From contig JAFYOI010000055.1 in the NCBI GenBank assembly GCA_017560255.1, positions 124,001 through 188,000 of the forward strand: a DNA stretch of 64,000 nucleotides, in the 5' to 3' direction. Position numbers and translations under genes: made by a program. Each line of letters starts with the position of its first letter. Positions within the stretch are counted from its first letter, which is position 1. Origin of the DNA: Clostridia bacterium (lineage in GTDB: Bacteria; Bacillota; Clostridia; Oscillospirales; Acutalibacteraceae). Below are positions 42,224 through 51,947 of the stretch, in pieces. The notes under the pieces were generated by a model. That model searched no databases and was not told the DNA's origin. It saw only the letters and a list, made by a program, of their open reading frames with translations.

Positions 42224-45200
42224 CTAATAACCTCCATGTTCATTGGCCTGAGCCTGCACAAGATCACTGCTCAAATCATAATACTCATCATAAAATCCTG
42301 ATTCATGCTCTTCACCGATTGCCATATCAGCTCTTACTGAGGCCTCATACCAAATTTGATCTCCAATTATAGGAATATTGTTATGCCAACTGCTAACAGC
42401 ATCTGCATGGAACTCTACTTCTGCAGCGAACGAGTTGAATGTGACATTAGCCGTAAAACAAGATAATATTGCTTGCATTTCAAGTGTAGTAAGACTGTTC
42501 TTGTTTTGTACAGTTATAGTGCAATCATCAAAATCAAAAATCGGTATTTCTACAGCGTTATTAATAGTCTCTAATGCGTTGGGTATTCGTTCTAAATCTT
42601 CTACATATTGAAGTAGTGTTGCGTATTCCGCACTAGTACTGGGCATACCCTGCAATCGTATTCTAGTATTTTCGATTTCCCCCAATAGCCACACTAAATA
42701 ACTTGGTGCGTTAATGACATTACCTGAGGCACTATTCGCAAAAAAACTAACGCTTTTTTCAGCAATTAAATATGCTCCATCGGACGAAGTGTCCGCAAAA
42801 TAGTCAGCAAGGATAACATCGTGTTCATACACTCCTGGACCTGTTGGTTTTGTCAATGCTTGATATAACGCATATCTATTAGTTCCCGTATCGTTGTTTA
42901 AACAATCTATCAACTTTGTGCTATCAAAACCAATAAATGAAATTGTAACACCTGGATCATCTTCATCTGCGTCAAAAATACCATCTCCATTCATATCGCG
43001 ATCATTCTCTTGTTCACGCATCTTATAAAGTCCATACGCCTCAGTTGTACCATCTTTTATAGCATAAATATACCAATCGTCAAAGAAAACACTAACATTG
43101 CATTGTTTAGCATAATTGGAATCCTCGGGCAAATAATTAATACCATTATTTACTAAAATTGTGCTGACCGATGTGGTAGTCAAAGAAAATCCGTCACCCG
43201 TAAAGTACAACTGCTGTTTATTTATAATATTCTCGTCGATCAATAAATTAAACAATGATGGGTAGCCAACACGTATTGTATAACTAATATAATGGTAGGT
43301 ATTACCTCGATACACACATCCTGCAATGGTTGCTTCACCACCAAAGACTCCTGTAACCGTACCATTAGCATCCACAGTAGCGATATTGCCACTGGTTGAA
43401 TACCAAGAGAAACTTTGGCTAATGTTAGTTCCAGAATAGGCAACAGCAATCAAACCTAATTCAGAAAGGCTTTTCGTCTCTCCAATATCAATATACACTA
43501 TTGTAGTCGATACGATGAACTCTTTAGATATATCATATAAATACGCTCCATTAGGCGGAGAAGAAATATTTTCTAACTCCCACAAGCAATTATTATCCGC
43601 CAACCAAAAGAAATGTGAAATTACAGGTGCATCTAAGAACGTGGAAGAATCAGCAATCTGCATATAAGTATTTGCCTCACTGTTTCCAAAAACATATCCT
43701 CCGAAAGCGGTTGTTATTTCCCAAGTTGCTGATGGTAAAATTCCGACGGTTGTATCGATGGTTCCAACATTTACAACATCGACGTTATTATTTGTAACAT
43801 GAAGCCCAGTATTCAATTGGCGGAGCGGTCTGACACTATACATTCCATTTCCAAGATACTTAATTTTCCACATTTGACAAATTCTAATTGTATCCGGAAC
43901 ATTTGATTCATATTTTGAAGATTGAACTACACCTGGGGCGCTTGGGATAGACTCACTTGTCGTTAAATAGTAATTTGAATTTTTATTTTTAATATAGTAA
44001 ACTCCGTCGGGTATAGTGACATACACCGTACAGTGTGCGCTATATGTCACTCCGTCCGAACCGACCATTGTTGCTGTAATTGTTGCGGAACCCGCTTTAT
44101 TTGCACTAACAACGCCGTTAGAATTAACCGTCGCAATGCTACTATTGCTCGTAGACCACGTTACTGTCTGCCCACTCGGTCTTGTGACAGCGACGAGTGC
44201 ACTTGTGTTACCCTCAACGATTGTAACACTTGGGGGAACAATTGATATAACAGCGCCATACTCCATAACAACGTAAGGACGATAGGAAGCGGTAGAGTAT
44301 TCCGAAGAAAGAAAATTTCTGTTATTGGATTCATTTGTGCTTATCATAATGAATCCACCATTCGCGGGATACGTGCCGGATTTCCACTCTTTTACTAAGT
44401 TAGTAATATCAATAGTCGACTTATTCCCGCCTAATAAAGTACCCCCATACGTTGTTGTGGGCATATATATCCCTGTGTTATTCCATTTAATACCGCTTTC
44501 AGTCCAACCTGTTCCGCCAATTATTGGGTGAATGTTTACGTATTGCGAACTTCCGCCGCTGCCCTCACGTATGTTAAAAGTTACACTGATGATTTGATCC
44601 TTATTTATACTTAAATATTCCGTTGATGAAATCAAACCCGTAAGCCTTACAACTGTTCTGCCTACACCAAAATCTGCTGACGGAGTACCAACGGGATTAA
44701 ATAAATAAGTACCAAAATTATTATTTGGGTAACCCTGATAAATCGGCGCATCTTCAATAGCATCCGCACCGCTTCTGTTACCAGAACCTTCTATATTAGA
44801 ATTAAGTGTTACGGGATAAACCGTTTCGCTGTTTTGCAAGAATTCTTCGTCAACTTCAAACGTTACCCTATATTCCGAAGAGTTTCTGACGGTTTTAACA
44901 ATAGTTTTTACCATACTCGGTTTTCCGGTTGCATCATACGCAACAACATCACCAAGTTTGAAAATCGTGTCTGTTTTTCCTGCTTCCGCTACGTAATATC
45001 CGCCGTCTTTTTCGATTACACTAAGTCCGTTTGTTTTTATTGTGAACGAAAACTCAGTGTTAGGAGTATATTCGGAAAGAATAATACCTTTGTTTAAACC
45101 GGAAAGAGTGGGGGTATAGACAAATTTAGTATTCTCCCCAAAAACTTCATTGTACACAACGGAATCTTTGGACTTCTCCGCGCTTATTTTTTCTAAACTT

Positions 45201-45718
45201 GTAACCTTTGATGCGCTTATCGGAGAAATGCTGATAGAATAATCGTCGTATCCTACTGTAACCCCTGTTACAAGTGTAGAGGGTAAATGAATATTTATAT
45301 CATTTTTCTTTGTTGTGTATCCATCCTTTGCCTCTACAAGTGATAAATCTTTTTCAACTATTTCACCTTTATCATCAATATATTTAAGATTTTCGTCAAA
45401 ATAATATACCGATGTTGTTTTGTCAGCGTTTTGGAAAACATAGGTGTTAAGTTTTTCTTGTTCCTCTAACCTGACGGTATAGTTGTGCGATTCAAATTCG
45501 GATTTATCTATATATGACATAAACGTATCCGAAACCGTTATTTTTTGAGGTTCTATCTTTTCAACTATCTCCTCGTTTTTCTCCTCATACAATTCGCTTG
45601 AAGATACTTCATCCGAGGTGTAATTTTCTTCATTTGCGTAAACAGGCATGTTACAACACGCTATACACAAAGCCATAATTAAAATAATTGATAAAAATCT
45701 TTTAAACTTAATCGACAT
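42224..45718 (-). CDS. Large secreted multidomain protein (DNRLRE, Ig-like, ricin-like)
   Basis: Protein of about 1164 residues with a signal peptide (KRFLSIILIMALCIACC, VYA). In order: a Glu/Ser-rich stretch and unknown beta region (30-310), a DNRLRE-like carbohydrate or wall domain (about 315-505, SADFGVGRTVVRL, GPYPANGGF-like), a Big_2 Ig-like domain (about 505-575, SNSSIATVNSNGVVSANKAG), a ricin-like beta-trefoil region (about 575-720), a second Big-like domain (SGNIATVDANGTVTGVFGG), an EF-hand-like DMNGDGIFDADEDD near 905, and an unrecognised C-terminal 200 residues. ATG pair at 45716-45721 with AGGAGGG; the second is better spaced. Confidence 0.8.
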   Translation of the reverse strand: MSIKFKRFLSIILIMALCIACCNMPVYANEENYTSDEVSSSELYEEKNEEIVEKIEPQKITVSDTFMSYIDKSEFESHNYTVRLEEQEKLNTYVFQNADKTTSVYYFDENLKYIDDKGEIVEKDLSLVEAKDGYTTKKNDINIHLPSTLVTGVTVGYDDYSISISPISASKVTSLEKISAEKSKDSVVYNEVFGENTKFVYTPTLSGLNKGIILSEYTPNTEFSFTIKTNGLSVIEKDGGYYVAEAGKTDTIFKLGDVVAYDATGKPSMVKTIVKTVRNSSEYRVTFEVDEEFLQNSETVYPVTLNSNIEGSGNRSGADAIEDAPIYQGYPNNNFGTYLFNPVGTPSADFGVGRTVVRLTGLISSTEYLSINKDQIISVTFNIREGSGGSSQYVNIHPIIGGTGWTESGIKWNNTGIYMPTTTYGGTLLGGNKSTIDITNLVKEWKSGTYPANGGFIMISTNESNNRNFLSSEYSTASYRPYVVMEYGAVISIVPPSVTIVEGNTSALVAVTRPSGQTVTWSTSNSSIATVNSNGVVSANKAGSATITATMVGSDGVTYSAHCTVYVTIPDGVYYIKNKNSNYYLTTSESIPSAPGVVQSSKYESNVPDTIRICQMWKIKYLGNGMYSVRPLRQLNTGLHVTNNNVDVVNVGTIDTTVGILPSATWEITTAFGGYVFGNSEANTYMQIADSSTFLDAPVISHFFWLADNNCLWELENISSPPNGAYLYDISKEFIVSTTIVYIDIGETKSLSELGLIAVAYSGTNISQSFSWYSTSGNIATVDANGTVTGVFGGEATIAGCVYRGNTYHYISYTIRVGYPSLFNLLIDENIINKQQLYFTGDGFSLTTTSVSTILVNNGINYLPEDSNYAKQCNVSVFFDDWYIYAIKDGTTEAYGLYKMREQENDRDMNGDGIFDADEDDPGVTISFIGFDSTKLIDCLNNDTGTNRYALYQALTKPTGPGVYEHDVILADYFADTSSDGAYLIAEKSVSFFANSASGNVINAPSYLVWLLGEIENTRIRLQGMPSTSAEYATLLQYVEDLERIPNALETINNAVEIPIFDFDDCTITVQNKNSLTTLEMQAILSCFTANVTFNSFAAEVEFHADAVSSWHNNIPIIGDQIWYEASVRADMAIGEEHESGFYDEYYDLSSDLVQAQANEHGGY

Positions 45719-45922
45719 CATTTTCCCTCCTAATTCATAAATCATAAAAATCAAATTTACTAACTAAAATTGGGAGCATAACTTATTCGTAATTTTAAGA
45801 CACCGATTTTGAGTTGAATTTAATAGTTCATGTAAACCACCCCCGACTTTTGATTTCGTTTTGATTGGTTTTATTTTATATATGTTAAAAAAAAAGTTTG
45901 TTCACTGTTTATTCACAATTTG

Positions 45923-45951
45923 ATTATATCACATATATTTCCAATTTTCAA
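45923..45951 (-). promoter_or_regulatory. Promoter for the large secreted protein gene
   Basis: TTGAAA, 17 bases, TATAAT on the minus strand, giving a leader of nearly 200 bases in which I see no recognised regulatory RNA. The remaining bases of this 311-base gap hold only the ychF terminator. Confidence 0.7.
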
Positions 45952-45988
45952 TAAAATATTATTTGTTGGATTTGTCAATGGCAAAAAC

Positions 45989-46018
45989 AAAAACTCGAAG
46001 ACTTCTCTTCGAGTTTTT
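45989..46018. terminator. Terminator after ychF
   Basis: CTCGAAGA, loop CTTC, TCTTCGAG with A5 before and T5 after; it acts on minus-strand ychF and could act on both strands. Confidence 0.88.
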
Positions 46019-46029
46019 ATTTTACTTTA

Positions 46030-47124
46030 TTATACGTTAAATCTGAACAAAACAACATCTCCGTCGTTCATAACGTATTCTTTACCCTCACTTCTTACAA
46101 GGCCTTTTTCCTTTGCGTTTGCAAGGCTTCCTTGTTCCATAAGGTCGTTAAAAGCGACAACTTCTGCGCGAATAAATCCTCTTTCAAAATCAGAGTGAAT
46201 TTTTCCTGCTGCCTGCGGTGCTTTCGTACCTTTTTTAATTGTCCAAGCGCGAACCTCAGGTTGTCCGGCTGTGAAATATGAGATAAGTCCAAGCAGTGAG
46301 TAACTGCTCTTTATAAGTCTGTCCAAACCGGAACTCTCAAGACCGAGTTCGCTGAGGAAAAGTGCCTTCTCATCATATTCAAGACTTGCAATTTCGGACT
46401 CAAGTTCAGCACAGATGGGTAGTGTTTCAAAGTTCTGCGATTTTGCAATTTCCTGCACCATTTTGAATCGCTCATTATTTTCAATTCCGTTTACAAAATC
46501 TTCCTCACTCATATTGCAGGCATAAATTACGGGCTTGCTTGTAAGCAGTGCAATCGTTTTGAAAATTTCATCCTCCTCGGCAGTACGTTCAACGGAAATA
46601 GCAAGTTTATTATCTTCAAGAGTTTTAAGTACTCTCTGTAAAAACTCTAACTCGGCAACGTACTTCTTATCGGTCCTTGCCAATTTCTGAGTTTTATCAA
46701 TTCTCTTTTCCATCATTTCAATATCGGAAAGGATGAGTTCAAGATTTATTGTTTCAATATCTCTTGCAGGGTCAACGTTTGCATCAACATGAATAATATT
46801 ATCGTTTTCAAAACAACGAACAACGTGAATAATAGCATCAACTTCTCGGATATGTGAAAGAAATTTGTTACCAAGGCCTTCACCTTTTGAAGCACCCCTT
46901 ACAAGTCCTGCAATATCAACAAATTCAATAACTGCAGGTGTAAATTTAACAGGGTTGTACATTTCCGCAAGTGCATTAAGACGCTCATCGGGTACTGTAA
47001 CCGTTCCTACATTAGGCTCGATAGTACAGAACGGATAGTTTGCAGATTGCGCACCTGCATTTGTAATTGCGTTAAAAAGTGTACTTTTGCCAACGTTGGG
47101 CAAACCGATAATTCCAAGTTTCAT
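46030..47124 (-). CDS. ychF: Redox/translation-associated ATPase-GTPase YchF (OLA1 family)
   Basis: Protein of 364 residues with an Obg-like G domain: [10 protein letters not shown]-loop, the [19 protein letters not shown] switch II, and [10 protein letters not shown] in place of NKxD, which explains the family's preference for ATP. The C-terminal TGS-like domain ends [21 protein letters not shown], nearly universal in the family. It binds ribosomes; the exact role is debated. Complete. Confidence 0.96.
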   Translation of the reverse strand: MKLGIIGLPNVGKSTLFNAITNAGAQSANYPFCTIEPNVGTVTVPDERLNALAEMYNPVKFTPAVIEFVDIAGLVRGASKGEGLGNKFLSHIREVDAIIHVVRCFENDNIIHVDANVDPARDIETINLELILSDIEMMEKRIDKTQKLARTDKKYVAELEFLQRVLKTLEDNKLAISVERTAEEDEIFKTIALLTSKPVIYACNMSEEDFVNGIENNERFKMVQEIAKSQNFETLPICAELESEIASLEYDEKALFLSELGLESSGLDRLIKSSYSLLGLISYFTAGQPEVRAWTIKKGTKAPQAAGKIHSDFERGFIRAEVVAFNDLMEQGSLANAKEKGLVRSEGKEYVMNDGDVVLFRFNV

Positions 47125-47158
47125 AGTATGTGACCGTACCTTTCCAAAATTAAATGTA

Positions 47159-48055
47159 TTATTTTCTCAAATCTTCATAAATAGCGCGTATTCTTTTCAT
47201 TCTATGATTTACACCTGAGCGCGACAGGGGAGGATTAAGCAGTTGCCCAAGTTCACCAAGAGAAATATCGGGATTTTCTTTTCTCAATGCTGCAATTTCA
47301 GCAAGGTCATCGGGGAGAAATTCTTGTCCCATTTTTTTCTCTATGAACTCAATTTCCTCAATCTGCTTACAAGCAGCGTTTATGGTCTTTGTAAGATTAG
47401 CCGTTTCACAGTTTGTCCTGCGATTAACCATATTTTTAATATCTTTGAGCACTTTGACACCCATTATTTCAAGAGAAGAATTAACCGCACCCATCGTAGT
47501 CAGCAAATCCTCTATTGTTTCGCTTTCTTTAAAATAGATTACGTGTCCGCCTTTTCTGATAATCTGTTTTGGTGCAAAATCCATTTCTTTAAGTAGCGCC
47601 AAAAAATCCTTGGTCAGATTCATAAAAGGAATAGAAAATTCAAAGTGATAATTTTTATTCGGGTCCGTTACCGCACCACACGCCAGAAAAGCGCCACGTA
47701 CAAATGCTTTTTGGCAACAATCGTCAGTAAAATTAGCACGATTGATTCGTAATGACGGTTCTTTACCCGTATGGCCGAAATATTCAAGAATCCGCCTACA
47801 ATCAGCGGTTTCAGAAACCTTAACGGTAATTTTACCCGCTGCCGACACATCACTATCGGGAATTAAACCCGTAATGCTTGTAATTGCATTACTATACTGT
47901 TTTGCAACAGCCTCATTTTCAGTTTGTAAACTGATATTACGAATTGTGAAACTTCTGCCCATTATGAGCAAACCATACGCTGCCGCTTTCTGACAACATT
48001 CTTCTAAATCATCAAGCATTGACAGTTCATTTTTAACTTCTGATGCAAACGACAT
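47159..48055 (-). CDS. whiA: WhiA sporulation/cell-division regulator
   Basis: Protein of 298 residues starting MSFASEVKNEL like its relatives. The N-terminal two-thirds are a degenerate LAGLIDADG-like fold (AFVRGAFLACGAVTDP) and the C-terminus is the WhiA helix-turn-helix (LGELGQLLNPPLSRSGVNHRMKRI). It binds DNA and, in Bacillus, affects chromosome segregation and division. The ATG four codons upstream is possible; neither start has a strong site. It follows rapZ by 46 bases with no yvcK gene between. Confidence 0.94.
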   Translation of the reverse strand: MSFASEVKNELSMLDDLEECCQKAAAYGLLIMGRSFTIRNISLQTENEAVAKQYSNAITSITGLIPDSDVSAAGKITVKVSETADCRRILEYFGHTGKEPSLRINRANFTDDCCQKAFVRGAFLACGAVTDPNKNYHFEFSIPFMNLTKDFLALLKEMDFAPKQIIRKGGHVIYFKESETIEDLLTTMGAVNSSLEIMGVKVLKDIKNMVNRRTNCETANLTKTINAACKQIEEIEFIEKKMGQEFLPDDLAEIAALRKENPDISLGELGQLLNPPLSRSGVNHRMKRIRAIYEDLRK

Positions 48056-48101
48056 CACTATAACCATATAACACTGAAACGTGTTAGCCTTTCCAATTAT
48101 T

Positions 48102-48965
48102 TTATTTCAAAATATCTCTGTGGTGTATGCTCAGTGTACAATTAATGTCCTGAGATACAAGATGCTCATGTATTTTTTCAGCAAATATAACCGACCTGTG
48201 TCTACCGCCTGTACAACCGATAGCAACAATAAGTTGACTTTTACCTTCTTTTACATACAAGGGCAGAAGATAATCCACAAGGTCATACAAACGGGGGAGA
48301 AGCCCCTGCGCCTGTGGAAATCCCATAACGTAGTCCATAACCTCTTTTTGCAATCCCGTCTTATTTTTCAGATCGTCTTCATAAAACGGATTAGGCATAC
48401 ATCTTACATCGAACACAAGATCCGCTTCACTTGGTGTACCGTACTTAAATCCAAATGACATACAATGAATATGCATTCCGGCAGCATTACTACCCATAAA
48501 TATTTTAACCATACGCTCACGCAATTGAGTAGAAGACATCTGTGACGTATCAATAACGTAGTCGGATTTTTCTCTTGCAAGTCGCAACGCTTCACGTTCA
48601 AGCATAATCGCTTTTGATATTGAACCTTCGGCTAAATCCAGAAGGGGATGCTTTCTTCTTGTTTCTTTATACCTGCGCTCAATAACTTCATCCTTCGCAT
48701 CAACAAAAAGAATTTTATAATTGAATCCCTCACTTTTAAGTTCTTCAAGACTCTCAAAAAGACTGTAAAACAAATCTCCTCCGCGAAGGTCTGTAACAAT
48801 GGCAATTTTCTCAATCTGATCCTTTGATTGTGCAACAAGTTGAGCAAATTTCGTCATAAGTTTAGGGGGCATATTGTCGACGCAGTAATATCCACAGTCT
48901 TCAAGCGCGTTTACCGCTCTTGTTTTGCCTGCACCGGACATTCCCGTAACAATCACTAATTCCAA
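48102..48965 (-). CDS. rapZ: RapZ/YvcJ P-loop nucleotide-binding protein
   Basis: Protein of 287 residues with Walker A GMSGAGKT near the start, the DNMPPKLM segment, and the conserved C-terminal GCTGGRHRSVIFAEKI and VAIGC motifs. In proteobacteria RapZ controls GlmZ small RNA; the role in gram-positives is less clear. The start is TTG at 48963-48965 with GGAGG eight bases before it. An upstream TTG would overlap that site. It is followed by whiA as in most Firmicutes. Confidence 0.94.
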   Translation of the reverse strand: MELVIVTGMSGAGKTRAVNALEDCGYYCVDNMPPKLMTKFAQLVAQSKDQIEKIAIVTDLRGGDLFYSLFESLEELKSEGFNYKILFVDAKDEVIERRYKETRRKHPLLDLAEGSISKAIMLEREALRLAREKSDYVIDTSQMSSTQLRERMVKIFMGSNAAGMHIHCMSFGFKYGTPSEADLVFDVRCMPNPFYEDDLKNKTGLQKEVMDYVMGFPQAQGLLPRLYDLVDYLLPLYVKEGKSQLIVAIGCTGGRHRSVIFAEKIHEHLVSQDINCTLSIHHRDILK

Positions 48966-48986
48966 AATAACAACCTCCAAAAATTA

Positions 48987-49898
48987 TTATTTTATCAATA
49001 ATACTTCCGGTTCAAGTTCTACTCCTGTTTCTGCAAGAACCGTATTTCTTGTAAATTCAATCAAATCAAGAACATCTGCACACGTAGCATTTCCTATATT
49101 TATAATAAATCCTGCATGTTTACGGCTGATCTGAGCGCCTCCAATTGTTTTTCCTTTAAGGCCACACTGTTCAATAAGTGCACCTGCAAAATGGTTTTCG
49201 GGACGTTTAAAGACACTGCCCGCACTTGGAAACTCCAAAGGTTGCTTATCTCGACGTCTTGCCATATAATCTTTCATTTTATCATTTATTTCACTCTTAT
49301 TTCCCTTGCAGAGTTTAATCATAACATCCGTTACGTAACAACCATTTGATTTATATGCACTGTTTCTGTAAGAAAAATCAAGTGCAGATTTAGGAAGCGT
49401 CTGAAACTCTCCGTTAGGAGTAATATGTGTACAAGAAACTATAACGTTACCGATTTCGCCATTGTAAGCACCGGAATTCATAAACACAGCGCCGCCAAGA
49501 AGAGCGGGTATACCGTATGCAAACTCAAGACCCGTAAGAGAATTTTCACAGGCAAACAAACACAGTTTTGCAAGACTTACGCCTGCACCGCACACAATTG
49601 TTGTGTCATCAATCAGCTTAATTTCGTCAAACTCACCGCCACTAAGTTGAAAAAAAACAGCATCAATATCATCGTCAGTAACCAACATATTACTTCCGTT
49701 TCCAATAACGTTTATAGGCATTCCAAAATCTTTTGCCTTTAATAACAAAGTACGGAAATTTTCTTTACTGTTTACTTTTATAAAAAGTTTTGCTTTTCCA
49801 CCAATTTTAAAAGTTGTATGTAATGACATAGGCTCGTTTTCTTTTGCGGAACAACCGAGACTTTCAGCAAGTGTAAGCAATCGTTTTGCAGTATTCAT
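48987..49898 (-). CDS. murB: UDP-N-acetylenolpyruvoylglucosamine reductase
   Basis: Protein of 303 residues, type IIa MurB. FKIGGKAKLFI and VIGNGSNMLVTDD form the FAD-binding domain; YGIPALLGGAVFMNSGAYNGEIG and the catalytic Ser/Glu region FPSAGSVFKRP and KHAGFIIN follow. It makes UDP-MurNAc for peptidoglycan in the cytosol. AGGAGG lies before the ATG. It is in one operon with hprK, the ROK kinase and rapZ. Confidence 0.96.
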   Translation of the reverse strand: MNTAKRLLTLAESLGCSAKENEPMSLHTTFKIGGKAKLFIKVNSKENFRTLLLKAKDFGMPINVIGNGSNMLVTDDDIDAVFFQLSGGEFDEIKLIDDTTIVCGAGVSLAKLCLFACENSLTGLEFAYGIPALLGGAVFMNSGAYNGEIGNVIVSCTHITPNGEFQTLPKSALDFSYRNSAYKSNGCYVTDVMIKLCKGNKSEINDKMKDYMARRRDKQPLEFPSAGSVFKRPENHFAGALIEQCGLKGKTIGGAQISRKHAGFIINIGNATCADVLDLIEFTRNTVLAETGVELEPEVLLIK

Positions 49899-49913
49899 AT
49901 TTCCTCCTAAAAA

Positions 49914-50855
49914 TTAAATATACGCCGCACCGATTATAGCGGCATTATCGCCCAGAACGGATGCGCAAATTTTTGTTTGAGTATCAGAATATTTACTATA
50001 TCTGTCACGCTTTATAATATCGCGGATAGGGGATAACAAATACTCTCCTTGATTGCCCACTCCGCCGCCAATACATAAAATATCGGGTTGAAAAATATTG
50101 ATAAGATTTGTAATACCGCAAGCGAGATATTTTATATAGTTATCAAAAACCTGCATAGCGGTTTTGTCATTAATACGAGCAGCATCAAACACGATTTTCG
50201 CATCAACGTTGCTTAAATTTTTGTCAGCGAGTGCCCACATTACTGTATCAGGGTTATTTATAATTGCAAGTTTTGCCTGCTTAATCAAAGCCGTAGCAGA
50301 AGCGTATGCCTCAAAGCAACCATTCCGTCCGCAATTACACTGTTCTCCGTCAAAATCAATAACCATATGCCCGATTTCTCCAACAGCATAATTTGTACCC
50401 TTTATAATATTTTTATTAACGATTATAGCACCGCCTACACCTGTGCCCAGTACAATTGAAATAAAATTATTCGTGCCTTTTCCTGCTCCCGCAATAAACT
50501 CTCCGTACGCCATAGCATCACCGTCATTTGAAACGGAAACGGAAGTTTTAAAAAGATTTTCCAATTCACTTCTTAATGGAACGTTATGAAAATTCAGATT
50601 TCCTGCAAATTCAACAATTCCGCTTTCAAGGTTAACAGTACCGGGTGAGCAAACACCGATTTTTTCAATTTCATCATAAGATATACCGACATCGTTTACT
50701 ACCGCCATAGTAACAGAATATATTGAGTTTACAATTTCTGTATACGAAACATTTTTAGGTGTTTTAGTGCTGATCCGGGCAACTATATTCTTTTCAGAAT
50801 CAACTACTCCTGCAACGATATTTGTACCGCCAAGATCAACGCCTATACGATACAT
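49914..50855 (-). CDS. ROK-family glucokinase-like sugar kinase
   Basis: Protein of 313 residues with the actin-like ATPase fold of ROK kinases: IGVDLGGTNIVAGVVD phosphate loop, SNDGDAMAYGE with the catalytic Asp, GTGVGGAI, and the zinc motif CNCGRNGCFEAYAS with the upstream His in GEIGHMVID. It probably phosphorylates glucose or another hexose. Its position beside hprK is common in Clostridia and suggests a link to carbon regulation. Confidence 0.92.
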   Translation of the reverse strand: MYRIGVDLGGTNIVAGVVDSEKNIVARISTKTPKNVSYTEIVNSIYSVTMAVVNDVGISYDEIEKIGVCSPGTVNLESGIVEFAGNLNFHNVPLRSELENLFKTSVSVSNDGDAMAYGEFIAGAGKGTNNFISIVLGTGVGGAIIVNKNIIKGTNYAVGEIGHMVIDFDGEQCNCGRNGCFEAYASATALIKQAKLAIINNPDTVMWALADKNLSNVDAKIVFDAARINDKTAMQVFDNYIKYLACGITNLINIFQPDILCIGGGVGNQGEYLLSPIRDIIKRDRYSKYSDTQTKICASVLGDNAAIIGAAYI

Positions 50856-50859
50856 AAAA

Positions 50860-51813
50860 TCAGTCCTTCTTCTTTAAATCAGGCAGACTGTCTGCCATAC
50901 CAAGTTTTTCGAGAAGTTCCATCGCGCCGTTATAACCGAATTTTTTCTGTCGGTTATTCATAGCGGCAACCTCAATGATAATAGCAAGGTTTCGCCCGGT
51001 TGTTACAGGAATAACACTGAGCGGTACGTTAACGCCAAGAATTTCATAATATTTTGAATCAAGTCCAAGACGGTCGTAATTCTTTACACCATCCCACTGT
51101 TCAAGTTCAATAACCATATCGATGGTTTCGGTTGATTTAACAGAACCCATACCGAACAATCTGCGTGCATTGATAATACCTACTCCACGCACTTCGATAA
51201 AGTGTCTTATATTTTCGGGTGCAGAGCCGACAAGAGTTGTCGAAGATACCTTTCTTATTTCAACCGCATCGTCTGCTATAAGACGATGACCTCTCTTTAT
51301 AAGTTCAATAGCAGTTTCACTCTTACCTACACCACTATCACCGAGGAGAAGTAAACCTTCACCATAAACCTCAACCAAAACACCGTGACGAGTAACTCTT
51401 GGTGCAAGTTCTGCATTTAGATAGGAAATCATATCTGAACTGAACTCGGATGTTTTCTGGTCAGTACCCAAAACTGCCACACCATATTCTTTTGCAAAAT
51501 CTATTAAATCGGGGAATATCTCAATTGACCTTGTAAATATTACAACAACCGGTTTCTTTTCCATAAAACGCTTGATACTTTCATGCCTATGTTCAGCATC
51601 AATATGATTAAGATATCCTGTTTCTGCGAGACCAAGAACCTGGATCCTTTCAGGATCAAAATATTCGTCATAATAAGCAGAGAGCAAAAGACCGGGTCGA
51701 TTTATATCCGATGTCCTGATTGCAATATTAGCCGCATCATCAGGAAGATAAGCGACTTTCAATGAAAAATCTTTTATGATTTTATCTAATGTAACAGAAT
51801 AATTTGAGTGCAT
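50860..51813 (-). CDS. hprK: HPr kinase/phosphorylase
   Basis: Protein of 317 residues with the N-terminal MurF-like domain (about 1-130) and the C-terminal kinase: LLLGDSGVGKSETAIELIKRGHRLIADDAVEI P-loop, and EVRGVGIINARRLFG, the HprK signature. It phosphorylates Ser46 of HPr in response to metabolites, the central switch of carbon catabolite control in Firmicutes. It is the first gene of the hprK-ROK-murB-rapZ-whiA run. Confidence 0.97.
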   Translation of the reverse strand: MHSNYSVTLDKIIKDFSLKVAYLPDDAANIAIRTSDINRPGLLLSAYYDEYFDPERIQVLGLAETGYLNHIDAEHRHESIKRFMEKKPVVVIFTRSIEIFPDLIDFAKEYGVAVLGTDQKTSEFSSDMISYLNAELAPRVTRHGVLVEVYGEGLLLLGDSGVGKSETAIELIKRGHRLIADDAVEIRKVSSTTLVGSAPENIRHFIEVRGVGIINARRLFGMGSVKSTETIDMVIELEQWDGVKNYDRLGLDSKYYEILGVNVPLSVIPVTTGRNLAIIIEVAAMNNRQKKFGYNGAMELLEKLGMADSLPDLKKKD

Positions 51814-51844
51814 ACAAACGCCTCCGCTTTTAATAATAGATATT

Positions 51845-51874
51845 ATTATACAACATACACCGTACGTAGTTCAA
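51845..51874 (-). promoter_or_regulatory. Promoter of the hprK operon
   Basis: TTGAAC, 18 bases, TATAAT on the minus strand, 31 bases before the hprK ATG. Confidence 0.65.
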
Positions 51875-51903
51875 TAAAAATAGTAAAAAAATTTATAGTA
51901 TTA

Positions 51904-51932
51904 TGGAATTTATAAGTAAGTTCGTATATAAT
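51904..51932 (+). promoter_or_regulatory. Promoter for the MGMT-like gene
   Basis: TGGAAT, 17 bases, TATAAT, 15 bases before the ATG at 51948; divergent from the hprK promoter. Confidence 0.6.
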
Positions 51933-51947
51933 ATATAAAATCGTTAC

